Notes: generated from the letters alone by a model not told the origin. A stretch of DNA of 48,337 nucleotides from Marivivens sp. (GCA_017643845.1 JAEPMR010000017.1:1572-49908); one strand, 5' to 3'. Positions 15,516-25,152 are shown, counted from the first letter of the stretch. Translations and numbers: made by a program.

Positions 15516-18242
15516 TTATTTCCCGAGAGACCACCAGCCGCGCCGTTTAGGCTTTGCTGGCTCAGCGGGCGTTTCAGGCTCAGCGACGGCTTCTGTCGTT
15601 TCCAGAACAGGCTCAGATGTCGGTTTTTCCTCTGATACCTGCTCGCGCTCCGCAGCAGGTACTGGCTCCGCCTTCGCGGGCTCCTCCTTCGCCGTAGTGG
15701 TCTGCTCTTCGACTTCCTGAGCGTCGGCTTTCTTCCGTGTCCGCCGACGCTTCGGCTTTTCCTCCGAGCTGGCATCTGCGGCAGATGTCTCTGGCTCCGA
15801 TTTGGTCTCGGTCGCCGCCTCTTCGGATTCGACTTTTTTCTTACGGGTCCGAGTCTTCCGTTTTGGCTTTTCTTCCGGCTGTTCAGCTTCGGCAGCTACC
15901 GGCTCAACAGTTGCCTCAGGCTCAATAACCTGTGCCGCTTCACCTTCAGCTACCGCCTCTTCGGCCGGTCCAGTTTTCTTGCGTCGTGACCGGGTCCGTT
16001 TCTTCGGCTTCGGTTGCTCGACCTCTTCAGCCTTAGGCTCGACGCCCTCGTTTGTGTCTTCGGCATCCGCTGCAGCCGCCTCGCCAGTCTCCTCGGCATT
16101 GGGATCGTTTTGCTGCGACGAGGTCCCATCCTCGTCACCGTTGGACCCACGCCGCCGCCGACGACGACGCCGACGTTTCTTGGGCTTATCGGCTAGCGAC
16201 TCCTCACCGGTCTCGGTGTCCGCATCCTGATCAGCTTCCGCCTCGTCCTCGATATCCTCCATCATCTCAACCGACGCGGTAACGGCAGTTTCAACCTCGG
16301 GGACGTGACGCGTGGCTGTCTTGAACTTCTCGATAGTGAAGTCAGGTGAGACAAGCGCCGCGTCCACCTCGATCCGGACGGACATTCCGTAGCGGGACTC
16401 AATCTCAGCGACGTGCTCCCGTTTCTGGTTGATCAGGAAATTGACGATACTGATCGGAGCCTTGACCAGCGCCTCCTTGGTTCGCCCGCGGACGCCTTCT
16501 TCTTCGAGCTGACGCAGAATGGCGAGTGCCACATTCTCATCAGAGCGTAGCAGGCCGGTACCGTGGCAATGCGGGCAAGGCTGGGTCGTTGCTTCCAACA
16601 TGCCCGGGCGCAGACGCTGACGGCTCATCTCCAAAAGACCGAAGCCCGAAATCCGTCCGACCTGAATTCGCGCTCGGTCAGTTTTCAGCTTGTCTTTCAG
16701 CATCTTCTCGACGGCATTGTTGTTCCGCCGCTCGTCCATATCGATGAAATCAATGACGATCAGGCCAGCAAGATCACGCAAACGCAGCTGCCGTGCAACT
16801 TCTGCTGCGGCTTCCAGGTTGGTCTTGAGCGCAGTCTGTTCGATCGAGCCTTCTTTGGTCGCACGGCCCGAGTTTACGTCGATTGCGACAAGTGCCTCAG
16901 TCACCCCGATGACGATATATCCGCCCGACGGCAACTGAACCACCGGATTGAACATTCCCGAGAGGTAGCCCTCAACCTGGTACCGTGCATAAAGCGGCAA
17001 CTGGTCCGCGTAGAGTTTCACGTTCTTGGCGTGGGACGGCATGATCATTTTCATGAAGTCCTTCGCCACACGATAACCCTGCTCGCCCGCGACAATCACT
17101 TCGTCGATCTCTTTGGAATAGAGATCTCGAATGGTGCGTTTGATCAGATCGCCCTCTTCGTAGATTTTGCTCGGCGCAATCGACTTGAGGGTCAATTCCC
17201 GAATCTGTTCCCAGAGGCGTTGAAGGTATTCATAATCGCGCTTGATCTCGGCCTTCGTCCTTTGGCTTCCTGCGGTACGGACAATGAGGCCAGCGCCATC
17301 CGGCACATCGAGGTCATTCGCAATTTGTTTCAGGCGCTTGCGGTCATTCGCATTGGTGATCTTGCGGCTAATTCCGCCGCCACGTGCGGTGTTTGGCATC
17401 AGGACACAATACCGCCCAGCGAGCGACAGATAGGTCGTAAGTGCAGCACCTTTGTTGCCGCGCTCTTCTTTGACAACCTGAACGAGAAGGATCTGACGAA
17501 CCTTGATAACTTCCTGTATCTTGTACCGCTTAGGCCGAGGCTTGCGCACTGGTCGCACGTCTTCGCTGTCGTCCTCTTCTGCGACGCTTTCGATCCCGTC
17601 ATCTTCAGACGCGTCGTTGTCATCGTCGCCGTCATCGGTTTCGACCGTTTCAGCAACGTCCGCGTCTTCGACAGTCACATCGGCGGGTGCGTTAACAGTT
17701 GCGTCCGACTCAGAAGGCGCGTGCCCTTCTGTGTCGCCTTCCGAGCTCTCGGAAACGACGTCCTCGTCATCACTGCCGAGGTCGATTGTCTCCATTCCGG
17801 AAATATCGCTCGCTGGTGCACTCTCGACCTCTTGCGAGACAACCGCATCCGCACCGCTCTCATTCGCAGCGGCTTTCCCACGGGAACGACGGCGGCGCTT
17901 GGGCTTACTGGGCTGTTCGGCCTCTTTTTCAGCCTCTGCCGCCAGGCTTTCTGCATAAGCCCGTTCTTCAGCGATCAACGCTTCCCGATCCGCTACCGGA
18001 ATCTGGTAATAGTCAGGGTGGATTTCCGAAAAGGCCAGAAAACCATGCCGGTTCCCGCCATAATCTACGAATGCAGCCTGTAACGAGGGTTCAACCCGCG
18101 TCACCTTTGCCAGATAGATATTTCCTGCCAGTTGTCTGCGCGACTGGCTTTCGAAATCAAATTCTTCGACCTTGTTGCCGTCTACCACGACAACGCGGGT
18201 TTCTTCCGCGTGCGTGGCATCGATTAACATCTTCTTTGCCAT
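15516..18242 (-). CDS. rne: Ribonuclease E/G family endoribonuclease
   Basis: 908 residues. The core enzyme for mRNA decay and rRNA/tRNA processing. The N-terminal S1 domain (about 35-250) is interrupted by a long acidic, Glu/Asp/Ser-rich insertion of roughly 130 residues (about 100-235), a feature of alphaproteobacterial RNase E. The catalytic half has VDVNSGR and IDFIDMD (Mg-binding Asp residues) and the zinc-link CPHCHGTG joining dimers. The C-terminal 300 residues are low-complexity Lys/Arg blocks alternating with acidic stretches, ending PKRRGWWSLGK, as expected for the scaffold that holds RNA and degradosome partners. ATG at 18242 begins MAKKMLIDATH; GGAACGGGAT lies upstream. Codon bias matches neighbours. 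Confidence 0.95.
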   Translation of the reverse strand: MAKKMLIDATHAEETRVVVVDGNKVEEFDFESQSRRQLAGNIYLAKVTRVEPSLQAAFVDYGGNRHGFLAFSEIHPDYYQIPVADREALIAEERAYAESLAAEAEKEAEQPSKPKRRRRSRGKAAANESGADAVVSQEVESAPASDISGMETIDLGSDDEDVVSESSEGDTEGHAPSESDATVNAPADVTVEDADVAETVETDDGDDDNDASEDDGIESVAEEDDSEDVRPVRKPRPKRYKIQEVIKVRQILLVQVVKEERGNKGAALTTYLSLAGRYCVLMPNTARGGGISRKITNANDRKRLKQIANDLDVPDGAGLIVRTAGSQRTKAEIKRDYEYLQRLWEQIRELTLKSIAPSKIYEEGDLIKRTIRDLYSKEIDEVIVAGEQGYRVAKDFMKMIMPSHAKNVKLYADQLPLYARYQVEGYLSGMFNPVVQLPSGGYIVIGVTEALVAIDVNSGRATKEGSIEQTALKTNLEAAAEVARQLRLRDLAGLIVIDFIDMDERRNNNAVEKMLKDKLKTDRARIQVGRISGFGLLEMSRQRLRPGMLEATTQPCPHCHGTGLLRSDENVALAILRQLEEEGVRGRTKEALVKAPISIVNFLINQKREHVAEIESRYGMSVRIEVDAALVSPDFTIEKFKTATRHVPEVETAVTASVEMMEDIEDEAEADQDADTETGEESLADKPKKRRRRRRRRRGSNGDEDGTSSQQNDPNAEETGEAAAADAEDTNEGVEPKAEEVEQPKPKKRTRSRRKKTGPAEEAVAEGEAAQVIEPEATVEPVAAEAEQPEEKPKRKTRTRKKKVESEEAATETKSEPETSAADASSEEKPKRRRTRKKADAQEVEEQTTTAKEEPAKAEPVPAAEREQVSEEKPTSEPVLETTEAVAEPETPAEPAKPKRRGWWSLGK

Positions 18243-18647
18243 TGTATCCCGTTCCACGCTCTAAGATCCGCCCGCGTGGGGGTGGATGGTCTAGCGCGTG
18301 ATGTATTGAGGCGATCCGCTCACAGACAGCGCGGCGGCCGGAATCGGCGTCGATCTCGCGGTATCTCTGTTCTGCGCGGTTCATCGCGTTTGGTCTCCGA
18401 CGCTGCCATTTTCAGGGTCAGCGCCCGTTATATGCCCACAACGGCCATAAATCTGCCGCCACGGGGCGTTCCTCTGGCCCGTTCGAGCCAAATCTCTTGG
18501 TCAAGGACGCAGCGATCTGAGCGCCGACCTGTCCGAAACCTTGAAACTGTCCGGTCGCCACCGCGCAGCATCGCACGGCCAACCGTAGTCTCTACATAAG
18601 TGATGCAGGCCGCCAATGACAATGGTCAAACGCGGCGGAGGCGCATT
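18243..18647 (-). other. 405-bp region between dctD and rne, probably the rne promoter and leader
   Basis: No confident gene. RNase E messages typically have a long structured leader used for autoregulation, and this region could hold one. A minus-strand frame 18384-18157 (starting MNRAEQRYREID) has a GGAG upstream but runs into the rne start and shows mixed codon bias. A TTG-started frame (18622-18428) is likewise unconvincing. No T-rich terminator follows dctD. Confidence 0.4.
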
Positions 18648-19979
18648 TTACAAGTAATCCGAGCGTTGCAACCCGTATTTCGCCATTTTTTCGTTCAGCG
18701 TCCGCCTTGGAAGGCAAAGCTCATCCATGACCGAAGCAATGGAGCCTTTATGTCGCCGCATCGTATTGTCGATCAGCATCCGCTCGAACGCTTCAACAAA
18801 TTCCTTGAGCGGTTTGCCCTCCGTTGTGATCGCTGCCTTCTGCTGTTCTTCGTCACCCATCAGTAGCGACGTGATCGATCCGCTCCCCCGACGGCTTTGC
18901 AGTACGGCACGTTCGGCAACATTGATCAGCTGCCGCACATTTCCCGGCCACGGTGCCTGCAAGACCTGCGCAGCCTCCTGCGCCGTCAATTGCGGTGTTT
19001 CGCAGCCATATTCCTCAGCGAACTCCTCCGCGAGTCGGGTGAAAAGAACAAGGATATCCTCACCCCGCTGCCGCAGTGGTGGCACGGTGATCTGAAGAGC
19101 AGCCAGGCGATAAAAAAGGTCCGGGCGCAGCGCGCTCTCGCATGTTCTTCCCTGCTCCTGGAGGTTGCAGATTGCGATAATACGCGTCTCAGGCGGCGTC
19201 CCCTGTTCGTTCATTGCCGTCAGCAGGCGGGATTGTAGTGTCGGGCTCAGCGTCTCGATATCCTCTAAAACCAGCGTACCCCCACGCGCTTCCTCCATCG
19301 CGGGGATAGGTTCGTCATCCTGGGTTGGACCAAGCAGGCGCCTTGCAAGCGTTTCCTCATCAAAGGCACCGCACGACAACAGAACAAACCGCTTGTTCGC
19401 GCGCGCTCCGACCGCATGTAACGCATGGGCCACCAGCGTCTTGCCTGTGCCAGTTTCACCGGTGATCAGCACATGACCATCCGCCTGCCCCAGATCGAGT
19501 ATATCCTCGCGCAAACGCTTCATTGCCGTGCTTTCGCCAACAAGTTTCTTCATCAAAGCGCCGGCGTCCGAAAGCTCCTTGCGCAGCGTTCTATTGTCCA
19601 GAGTCAGCCGCCGCGCTTGCGTCGCTTTTTTTGCCAGTTCTGTCATCCGGTCCGGATTGAAAGGCTTCTCAAGGAAATCGAAAGCCCCGATACGCATCGC
19701 TTCCACCGCCATTGGCACATCGCCGTGACCGGTAATCATGATTACAGGAATTGAGCTATCCAAACCCTTGATTTTGCGCAGGAACTGCATGCCGTCCATC
19801 CCTGGCATCTTGATGTCTGTGACAACGATCCCCGGGTAATCTGGGCCAAGTGCCTTTAACGCCTCCTCGGCACCGGAAAATGCTTCAGTGTCAAATCCAG
19901 ACAAGGCCAGCCATTGGCTGATCGATTGGCGCATGTCTCTCTCGTCATCGACAATCGCGATCTTCATTGCTTTGCTCAT
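18648..19979 (-). CDS. dctD: DctD-like response regulator (AAA+ and Fis domains) lacking the sigma-54 contact motif
   Basis: 443 residues. Receiver domain 1-120 with phospho-acceptor Asp55 (VTDIKMPGMDG) and Lys105. The AAA+ domain has an intact Walker A GETGTGKT at 174-181, and RPDLFYRL and LRQRGEDI downstream, but the stretch where GAFTGA should lie (about 210-232) reads CGAFDEETLARRLLGPTQD and contains no GAFTGA loop. Walker B is LVLEDIE rather than the usual LDEIE type. The Fis-type helix-turn-helix is intact (LPRRTLNEKMAKYGLQRSDYL, as in DctD). It follows dctB by 9 bp. The name reflects the closest resemblance; without GAFTGA it probably does not activate sigma-54 promoters, as known for Rhodobacter capsulatus NtrC. 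Confidence 0.88.
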   Translation of the reverse strand: MSKAMKIAIVDDERDMRQSISQWLALSGFDTEAFSGAEEALKALGPDYPGIVVTDIKMPGMDGMQFLRKIKGLDSSIPVIMITGHGDVPMAVEAMRIGAFDFLEKPFNPDRMTELAKKATQARRLTLDNRTLRKELSDAGALMKKLVGESTAMKRLREDILDLGQADGHVLITGETGTGKTLVAHALHAVGARANKRFVLLSCGAFDEETLARRLLGPTQDDEPIPAMEEARGGTLVLEDIETLSPTLQSRLLTAMNEQGTPPETRIIAICNLQEQGRTCESALRPDLFYRLAALQITVPPLRQRGEDILVLFTRLAEEFAEEYGCETPQLTAQEAAQVLQAPWPGNVRQLINVAERAVLQSRRGSGSITSLLMGDEEQQKAAITTEGKPLKEFVEAFERMLIDNTMRRHKGSIASVMDELCLPRRTLNEKMAKYGLQRSDYL

Positions 19980-19988
19980 GACGCGCCC

Positions 19989-21752
19989 CTACTCCGCCGC
20001 TGTTACGTCTTCTTGTTCTTCATATATGGGAAGCTCGACTTCAAATACCGCCCCCCCGGCACTGCTATTTCTTGCGGTTAGGCGCCCGCCTAGATCAGTG
20101 ACTATCCCAGAGCTGATGGCGAGCCCCAGACCGACCCCGTCTCCAGGTTGTTTGGTCGTGTAGAACGGCTCAAAAAGCGCATCGAGATCATCAATACCAG
20201 GACCGTTATCCCGAACTGTCAGATGAACAGTCTCGCCAACTGCTAAAATCACATCGACGCGTGGCTCTGCCGCGGACTTTGTCGCATCGAGTGCATTTCT
20301 CAATAGGTTCACAATCACTTGTTCCAGCCGCAAACGGTCTCCGAATATGATTGCCTTGTCATTCGGCAGCGTCCGCGTGATCTCGACTTTGCGACTTTTC
20401 AACTGTGGCTCCATCATCGAAATCGCCGATACCACAGCCTCGCGCGCATCCACCGCGCCGAACTTATCTGCACCCTTTCGGGCGTAAGACTTCAGCTGTC
20501 GTGTGATAGCACCCATCCGTTCAATGAGGTCATCAATCCTCTGGAATGAGGCCAACGCCTCTTGAGGACGGTTTCGGGTCAACAGAAGCCGCGCACCTGC
20601 AAGATAAGTCTTCATCGCTGCGAGCGGTTGGTTCAATTCATGGCTGACGGCTGCTGACATCTCCCCCAAAGCTGCCAGTTTCGAAGACTGCGCAAGTGTT
20701 TGTTCCGCCACCTCAAGCGTTCTTTCCACCTTCTGTCGCTCAGCAATCTCGCGCTGTAACCTTATGTTTAGTTTACGTAATTCCGCGGACTCACGCTGGA
20801 AGAACATCATCCTCGAAGCCGTTTTACGCGAGGAAAGCCAGACGCCTATCGCGAGTAGAATGGCGAACCCCATGATTTCTAGCGCGAGGATGCCGTTTAC
20901 GCGTTCCCTAACCGATGCATATGTAGTGAACCCCACTATGCGCCAGCCTTGAAACGGGATCCGCATTTCTCGCCGCAATAGACTATCGCCCCGCAGGAAG
21001 GCTTCGATCGGGATGGCTGTCCAGTCGCGGTTTCGTTGAATGGATTGTTCGATCGCGGTCGCCGGAGCGAGCGCTGCAAGGGCCTCTTCCTCCAATTTCC
21101 CACGCCAGCGGCCCTCGGTCGACAGGATGATCCGCCCTTCACTATCGGTTACAAAAACCGCGTCAGAAATACTCGCCCAGCCACGCTCCAGCTTTTGGAG
21201 ATCCACCTCAACGACGATCACTCCAAGACCCGCGCCCGCATCTTCCACGCGCCGGGAATAGGCAAATGCATATGCACCCGTCTCCGCCACTTGCGAGGTA
21301 AATACCGTCGTGTTGCTGCGCAGGGCGGAAAGGAAATACGGAGTTGCGCGATGATTTTCGCCCAGTCGATTCCGGTCTGTAGCGGCTACAATCCGGCCAT
21401 CACGATCCAGCAACATCAAAGATGCTGCGCCGATCTCATCAACGAATGACAAGAGCCTCTGGGACGAAGTCGAAAACTCATTGCCGCGCAACGCGCCGAT
21501 CAATTCCTGATCGCGGGCCAGCAGTTGCGGAACAATCGAATTTCGCTGCAATTCACTAATCAAATTGCCCGCATAGAGCGTGAGCCGCACTTCAGCGCGG
21601 TTGCGCGTTGCCTCTGTATACCGTTCGGTAAGGAATGCGTTGGTGAAATAGATCACCGCCACGGCAACGATGCAGAACAGGATCAGAGCCAGTCGACTGG
21701 CCCAGACCCAAAACCATTCTCTGGCCAAACTCGTGAAGCGTCGTGCATCCAT
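19989..21752 (-). CDS. dctB: DctB-like sensor histidine kinase
   Basis: 587 residues. Transmembrane helix at 17-37, a periplasmic double-Cache sensor (about 40-285) with the DctB-type sequence AETGAYAFAYSRRVE, a second membrane helix at 287-307, a coiled-coil linker (320-350), and a HisKA domain with phospho-accepting His371 in AAVSHELNQPLAAMKTYLAGA. N and G boxes follow (LLRNALDA, DNGPGI, GVGLGLAISSGIV). In other proteobacteria DctB senses C4-dicarboxylates and phosphorylates DctD to induce dicarboxylate uptake; no dctA or dctPQM gene is in the window, so the target is unknown. First gene of a two-gene operon with dctD. Confidence 0.92.
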   Translation of the reverse strand: MDARRFTSLAREWFWVWASRLALILFCIVAVAVIYFTNAFLTERYTEATRNRAEVRLTLYAGNLISELQRNSIVPQLLARDQELIGALRGNEFSTSSQRLLSFVDEIGAASLMLLDRDGRIVAATDRNRLGENHRATPYFLSALRSNTTVFTSQVAETGAYAFAYSRRVEDAGAGLGVIVVEVDLQKLERGWASISDAVFVTDSEGRIILSTEGRWRGKLEEEALAALAPATAIEQSIQRNRDWTAIPIEAFLRGDSLLRREMRIPFQGWRIVGFTTYASVRERVNGILALEIMGFAILLAIGVWLSSRKTASRMMFFQRESAELRKLNIRLQREIAERQKVERTLEVAEQTLAQSSKLAALGEMSAAVSHELNQPLAAMKTYLAGARLLLTRNRPQEALASFQRIDDLIERMGAITRQLKSYARKGADKFGAVDAREAVVSAISMMEPQLKSRKVEITRTLPNDKAIIFGDRLRLEQVIVNLLRNALDATKSAAEPRVDVILAVGETVHLTVRDNGPGIDDLDALFEPFYTTKQPGDGVGLGLAISSGIVTDLGGRLTARNSSAGGAVFEVELPIYEEQEDVTAAE

Positions 21753-21787
21753 GATCAGATGTTACGCCGCCGCATGATGAGCCGCAA

Positions 21788-22453
21788 TCAGGCGTCGGCT
21801 AGGATCCCCGCCAATCCGCGGAAAAGCGCCTGTCCGTCGGTTCCGCCGTGACCCTCGTCAACCGCCCGTTCGGGGTGCGGCATCATACCGAGAACGCGCC
21901 GATTGTCTGACAGAACGCCCGCGATATCGGCGACCGATCCGTTCGGATTTTCCGCGTAGGTAAAAGCGATCCGGTCCTCGCCGCGCAAGCGGACCAGTGT
22001 TTCCTCATCAGCAAAGTAATTCCCGTCATGATGCGCAATAGGAACATTGATGACCTGACCGGTCTTGTAGCCCTCGGTAAAGGAGCTCTCAGTGGTGGTG
22101 ACATTAAGTCCCACGGTTTTGCACACAAACTTCAGCCCAGCATTGCGCATCAAAGCACCGGGAAGCAGGCCGGTTTCAGTCAGCACCTGAAAGCCGTTGC
22201 AGACGCCGAGGACATACCCACCCGCGTTCGCATGGGAAACCACTGCCTTGCAAATCGGTGACTGCGCTGCAATCGCCCCGCACCGAAGATAGTCCCCAAA
22301 CGAAAATCCGCCCGGAACCGCGACGATATCCACCTTTGGAAGGTCGGCATCCTTGTGCCAGACCATCGTAACATCCGCCCCAGCCTGGCGGAGAGCGACC
22401 GCCATATCACGGTCGCAGTTGGAGCCGGGGAATACGATGACTGCAGCTTTCAT
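21788..22453 (-). CDS. purQ: Phosphoribosylformylglycinamidine synthase subunit PurQ
   Basis: 221 residues, class I glutamine amidotransferase subunit of the PurLSQ complex (step 4 of IMP synthesis), supplying ammonia from glutamine. N-terminus [16 protein letters not shown], nucleophile elbow GVCNGFQVL (catalytic Cys near 86), and C-terminal [11 protein letters not shown] with the catalytic His and Glu. ATG at 22453 is used; an upstream in-frame extension overlaps the dehydrogenase gene. Separated from purS by an alcohol dehydrogenase gene, unlike the usual purS-purQ adjacency. purL is not in the window. Confidence 0.97.
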   Translation of the reverse strand: MKAAVIVFPGSNCDRDMAVALRQAGADVTMVWHKDADLPKVDIVAVPGGFSFGDYLRCGAIAAQSPICKAVVSHANAGGYVLGVCNGFQVLTETGLLPGALMRNAGLKFVCKTVGLNVTTTESSFTEGYKTGQVINVPIAHHDGNYFADEETLVRLRGEDRIAFTYAENPNGSVADIAGVLSDNRRVLGMMPHPERAVDEGHGGTDGQALFRGLAGILADA

Positions 22454-22469
22454 GTTTCTGATCCTACTT

Positions 22470-23507
22470 TCAAAATTCCGTAATAACCGCGACACCCGGT
22501 GCAGCCGGTCCGTCAAATGCGGCAAGTTCCTTCGTCACGTCCGGCAGCGCGACACGTCGAGTTACAAGCGGCGCGAAGTCCACATTGCCGCTACTGATCA
22601 TTGCCAATAGGCTCGGGTAACGCCAACTCGGCATCCCACGAGTGCCATAAAGCGCGAGCTGCCCCGAATAGACCTGATCCATCGGGATTTCCATGGTCGC
22701 GTGCGGCCCTGTCGGCATTCCGACCTGAACCATGCGCCCGAGTTTCCTCAGGGAACCAAGCGCAGCCCGCGTTGTATCCTCAATCCCCAGCGCTTCCAGA
22801 GCAATATCCGCGCCGCCGTTGGTCACATCCTTGATAGCCGCGGGCACATCTCCGCTGCGTGCATCGAATACGGCATCTGCGCCAAGTGATTTCGCGTATT
22901 CAAGCTTCTCCGGCACAACATCGACGACGGCAACCCGCGCCCCAAGCGCGCGGCCCAAAAGCATCGCAGAGAGCCCGATGCCTCCACCGCCGAAAACCGC
23001 AAGCCATTCTCCGGCCTTCAAGGCCGCACGACCTGTCAGCGCATGCCATGCAGTTGTTACACGACACCCAAGCGCCGCTGCAACTGCGGGATCAAGATTG
23101 TCGGGTAAACGGCTCAGGTTCGCATCGGCATGCGGCGCCGCAACATACTCTGCGAAGCTGCCATTTACGGTGAAGCCGGGCAGGACTTGAGTCGCACAGA
23201 TCGTCTGATGCCCCGCTGCGCAATCTGAGCAGCGACCGCATGCGAGGATAAAAGGCGCTATGACCCTGTCACCAACAGACCAGCTCCGAACATCAGACCC
23301 GATTGCGACGATTTCACCGCAATATTCGTGACCGGGTATGTGCGGCAGTTGAACGTCTGGATCCGCACCGACCCAGCAATGCCAGTCAGATCGGCAAATA
23401 CCCGATGCTAAGACCTTTATGACGACGCCGTCTGCTGGGCAATCGGGATCGTCGGTCGTGGTGACCGTCAGCGTGTCCCGAAAGCCCGTTAAGACGGCGG
23501 CGCGCAT
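22470..23507 (-). CDS. Zinc-dependent alcohol dehydrogenase family protein
   Basis: 345 residues, medium-chain dehydrogenase/reductase. Catalytic zinc ligands: Cys in GICRSDWH (near 38) and GHEYCGEIV (GHE near 60). Structural zinc lobe: [15 protein letters not shown] (four Cys at about 91-105). The Rossmann motif is GGGGIGL near 173. The NAD(P)-dependent substrate is not identifiable. Inserted between purS (4 bp upstream) and purQ (16 bp downstream), so it must be co-transcribed with purine genes. Nothing in its composition marks it as foreign. Confidence 0.9.
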   Translation of the reverse strand: MRAAVLTGFRDTLTVTTTDDPDCPADGVVIKVLASGICRSDWHCWVGADPDVQLPHIPGHEYCGEIVAIGSDVRSWSVGDRVIAPFILACGRCSDCAAGHQTICATQVLPGFTVNGSFAEYVAAPHADANLSRLPDNLDPAVAAALGCRVTTAWHALTGRAALKAGEWLAVFGGGGIGLSAMLLGRALGARVAVVDVVPEKLEYAKSLGADAVFDARSGDVPAAIKDVTNGGADIALEALGIEDTTRAALGSLRKLGRMVQVGMPTGPHATMEIPMDQVYSGQLALYGTRGMPSWRYPSLLAMISSGNVDFAPLVTRRVALPDVTKELAAFDGPAAPGVAVITEF

Positions 23508-23511
23508 CGCT

Positions 23512-23751
23512 TTAGGTCAGCTCCACCGAGTAGCTTTCGATCACTGTATTTGCGAGGAGTTTTTCACACATCTCGCGGACTTGGCTTTCCGCCTTGGCAG
23601 GATCTGTCTCGCTCAGGTCCAACTCGATGACCTTTCCCTGACGCACGCCCTCAACCCCGTCAAAGCCGAGCGCACCAAGCGCATGCCGCACCGCTTCTCC
23701 CTGAGGATCAAGCACACCGTTCTTCAGCATTACGTGGACTTTGGCCTTCAT
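23512..23751 (-). CDS. purS: Phosphoribosylformylglycinamidine synthase subunit PurS
   Basis: 79 residues, the usual size. MKAKVHVMLKNGVLDPQGEAV is the diagnostic N-terminus, and GKVIELDL the central strand. PurS is a small dimer that couples PurL and PurQ. Lies 22 bp after purC and 4 bp before the dehydrogenase gene on the minus strand. Confidence 0.97.
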   Translation of the reverse strand: MKAKVHVMLKNGVLDPQGEAVRHALGALGFDGVEGVRQGKVIELDLSETDPAKAESQVREMCEKLLANTVIESYSVELT

Positions 23752-23773
23752 TTTTAATTCCTCGGACTGGCTT

Positions 23774-24535
23774 TTAGTTGATCAGGGTTGGCTTTGTCGC
23801 ATGAGTGACATTCGAAGGAAGAACCCCCAAACGCCGCGCGACTTCGGTATAGGCATCCGCCAGGTTGCCCAGGTCTCGCCGGAACACGTCCTTGTCGAGA
23901 CGCTGTTTGGTTTCGATATCCCAGAGCCGGCAGGAGTCAGGGCTGATCTCGTCCGCAACCACCAGCCTTTGGAATTCATTCTCCCAAATCCGGCCGATCT
24001 CGATCTTGAAATCGATCAGGCGGATACCGACGCCATGCATCACGCCGGAGAGGAAATCATTTACGCGCAGCGCAATCGATACGATATCATCGAGGTCTTG
24101 TTGGGCTGCCCAACCGAACGCGATGATGTATTCCTCCGGCACAAGCGGGTCGCCCAGCGAGTCATCCTTGTACGAGAACTCTACAATCGGACGTGGCAAT
24201 TGGGTCCCTTCTTCAAGACCCAGACGCTTTGCCATCGATCCTGCGGCGAAATTGCGCACAATGACTTCGAGTGGAATAATTTCCACCTGCCTGACAAGCT
24301 GCTCGCGCATGTTGAGGCGCTTGATGAAATGGGTCGGGATTCCGACACCTTGCAACCCTGTCATGAAATACTCGGACAAACGGTTGTTGAGCGCACCCTT
24401 GCCCTCGATTACCGCTTTCTTTTCAGCGTTATATGCGGTCGCGTCATCTTTGAAATATTGAACGATCGTACCCGGTTCGGGGCCTTCGTACAGGATCTTT
24501 GCTTTGCCTTCGTAGATTTTCTTGCGACGGGCCAT
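23774..24535 (-). CDS. purC: Phosphoribosylaminoimidazole-succinocarboxamide synthase
   Basis: 253 residues; joins CAIR and aspartate using ATP to give SAICAR. Signatures: [15 protein letters not shown] (ATP lid), [13 protein letters not shown], and SPDSCRLWD (metal/substrate region). ATG at 24535 is preferred to a GTG one codon upstream because GAGAGG is well spaced before it. First gene of the purC-purS-adh-purQ cluster; divergent from the DUF1476 gene across 144 bp that must hold both promoters. Confidence 0.97.
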   Translation of the reverse strand: MARRKKIYEGKAKILYEGPEPGTIVQYFKDDATAYNAEKKAVIEGKGALNNRLSEYFMTGLQGVGIPTHFIKRLNMREQLVRQVEIIPLEVIVRNFAAGSMAKRLGLEEGTQLPRPIVEFSYKDDSLGDPLVPEEYIIAFGWAAQQDLDDIVSIALRVNDFLSGVMHGVGIRLIDFKIEIGRIWENEFQRLVVADEISPDSCRLWDIETKQRLDKDVFRRDLGNLADAYTEVARRLGVLPSNVTHATKPTLIN

Positions 24536-24679
24536 CACTACCTCTCAAACGCCGGCGGCCTTGGACGGCGGGGCCTCAAACACGGCGACTTGTGCGCCTC
24601 ATACGCGATGCCCCCCTTGCGGGCAAGCGGAACCACAGGCATATCTCTATTGACGACAATACATAGCGAGGGCCGGCAG

Positions 24680-24994
24680 ATGACCACCTTTGATGATCGC
24701 GAACACGCATTTGAAGCAAAGTTCGCTCACGACGCGGAAATGCAATTCAAAGCGGAAGCACGCCGCAACAAACTCTTGGGTCTTTGGGCCGCTGAACTGA
24801 TGGGTAAGTCCAGCGACGAAGCCGACGCATATGCGGCGGAGGTAATCAAAGCAGATTTTGCTGAAGCAGGCGACGAAGATGTATACCGCAAGGTCTCTGG
24901 CGATCTGGGAGATCTCGCTGACGAAGCAACTGTGCGAGCAAAAATGAAAGAGCTTATGGCTACAGCCAAGGCACAATTGCTCAACGAAGTCTGA
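24680..24994 (+). CDS. F1F0-ATPase inhibitor subunit zeta (DUF1476)
   Basis: 104 residues, mainly helical and acidic: TTFDDREHAFEAKFAHDAE, then RRNKLLGLWAAELMG, the two conserved blocks of DUF1476. In Paracoccus denitrificans this family is the zeta subunit, whose N-terminal segment inserts into F1 and blocks ATP hydrolysis. Start ATG 24680 has GAGGG upstream. The same frame extends far upstream as antisense of purC, which is an artefact. Followed by a strong terminator, so it is monocistronic. Confidence 0.9.
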   Translation: MTTFDDREHAFEAKFAHDAEMQFKAEARRNKLLGLWAAELMGKSSDEADAYAAEVIKADFAEAGDEDVYRKVSGDLGDLADEATVRAKMKELMATAKAQLLNEV

Positions 24995-25013
24995 ATATCT
25001 TTACCTATGACGG

Positions 25014-25042
25014 AAAGCGGCTCGGATTCGGGCCGCTTTTTT
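25014..25042 (+). terminator. Rho-independent terminator after the zeta gene
   Basis: Stem AAAGCGGC (25014-25021) / GCCGCTTT (25032-25039), ten-base loop, T-run through 25042. Lies 20 bases after the stop. Confidence 0.92.
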
Positions 25043-25152
25043 ATTTCTAGTCACTTTTTATCATCACTGAAGCTTTCAATTTGTATCTCACTGCGAGCCA
25101 TGCGATTTAGCAGCGCATCCGATTTACCTTCAGTCCACTGAGGAATAACCCA

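Noticed and set aside
16563-18083. 506-codon plus-strand frame across rne
   Set aside because: Antisense shadow of the RNase E catalytic domain; no family features.
18157-18384. Short minus-strand frame MNRAEQRYREID... overlapping the rne start
   Set aside because: Has a GGAG upstream but mixed codon bias in its second half and overlaps the rne N-terminus out of frame; insufficient for a gene call.
23741-24679. N-terminal extension of the zeta-subunit frame
   Set aside because: It is antisense to purC; the DUF1476 similarity begins at the ATG at 24680 with its own ribosome site.
25043-25152. SAM or SAH riboswitch upstream of bmtB
   Set aside because: No recognisable SAM-II or SAH aptamer elements; the leader is short and AT-rich.
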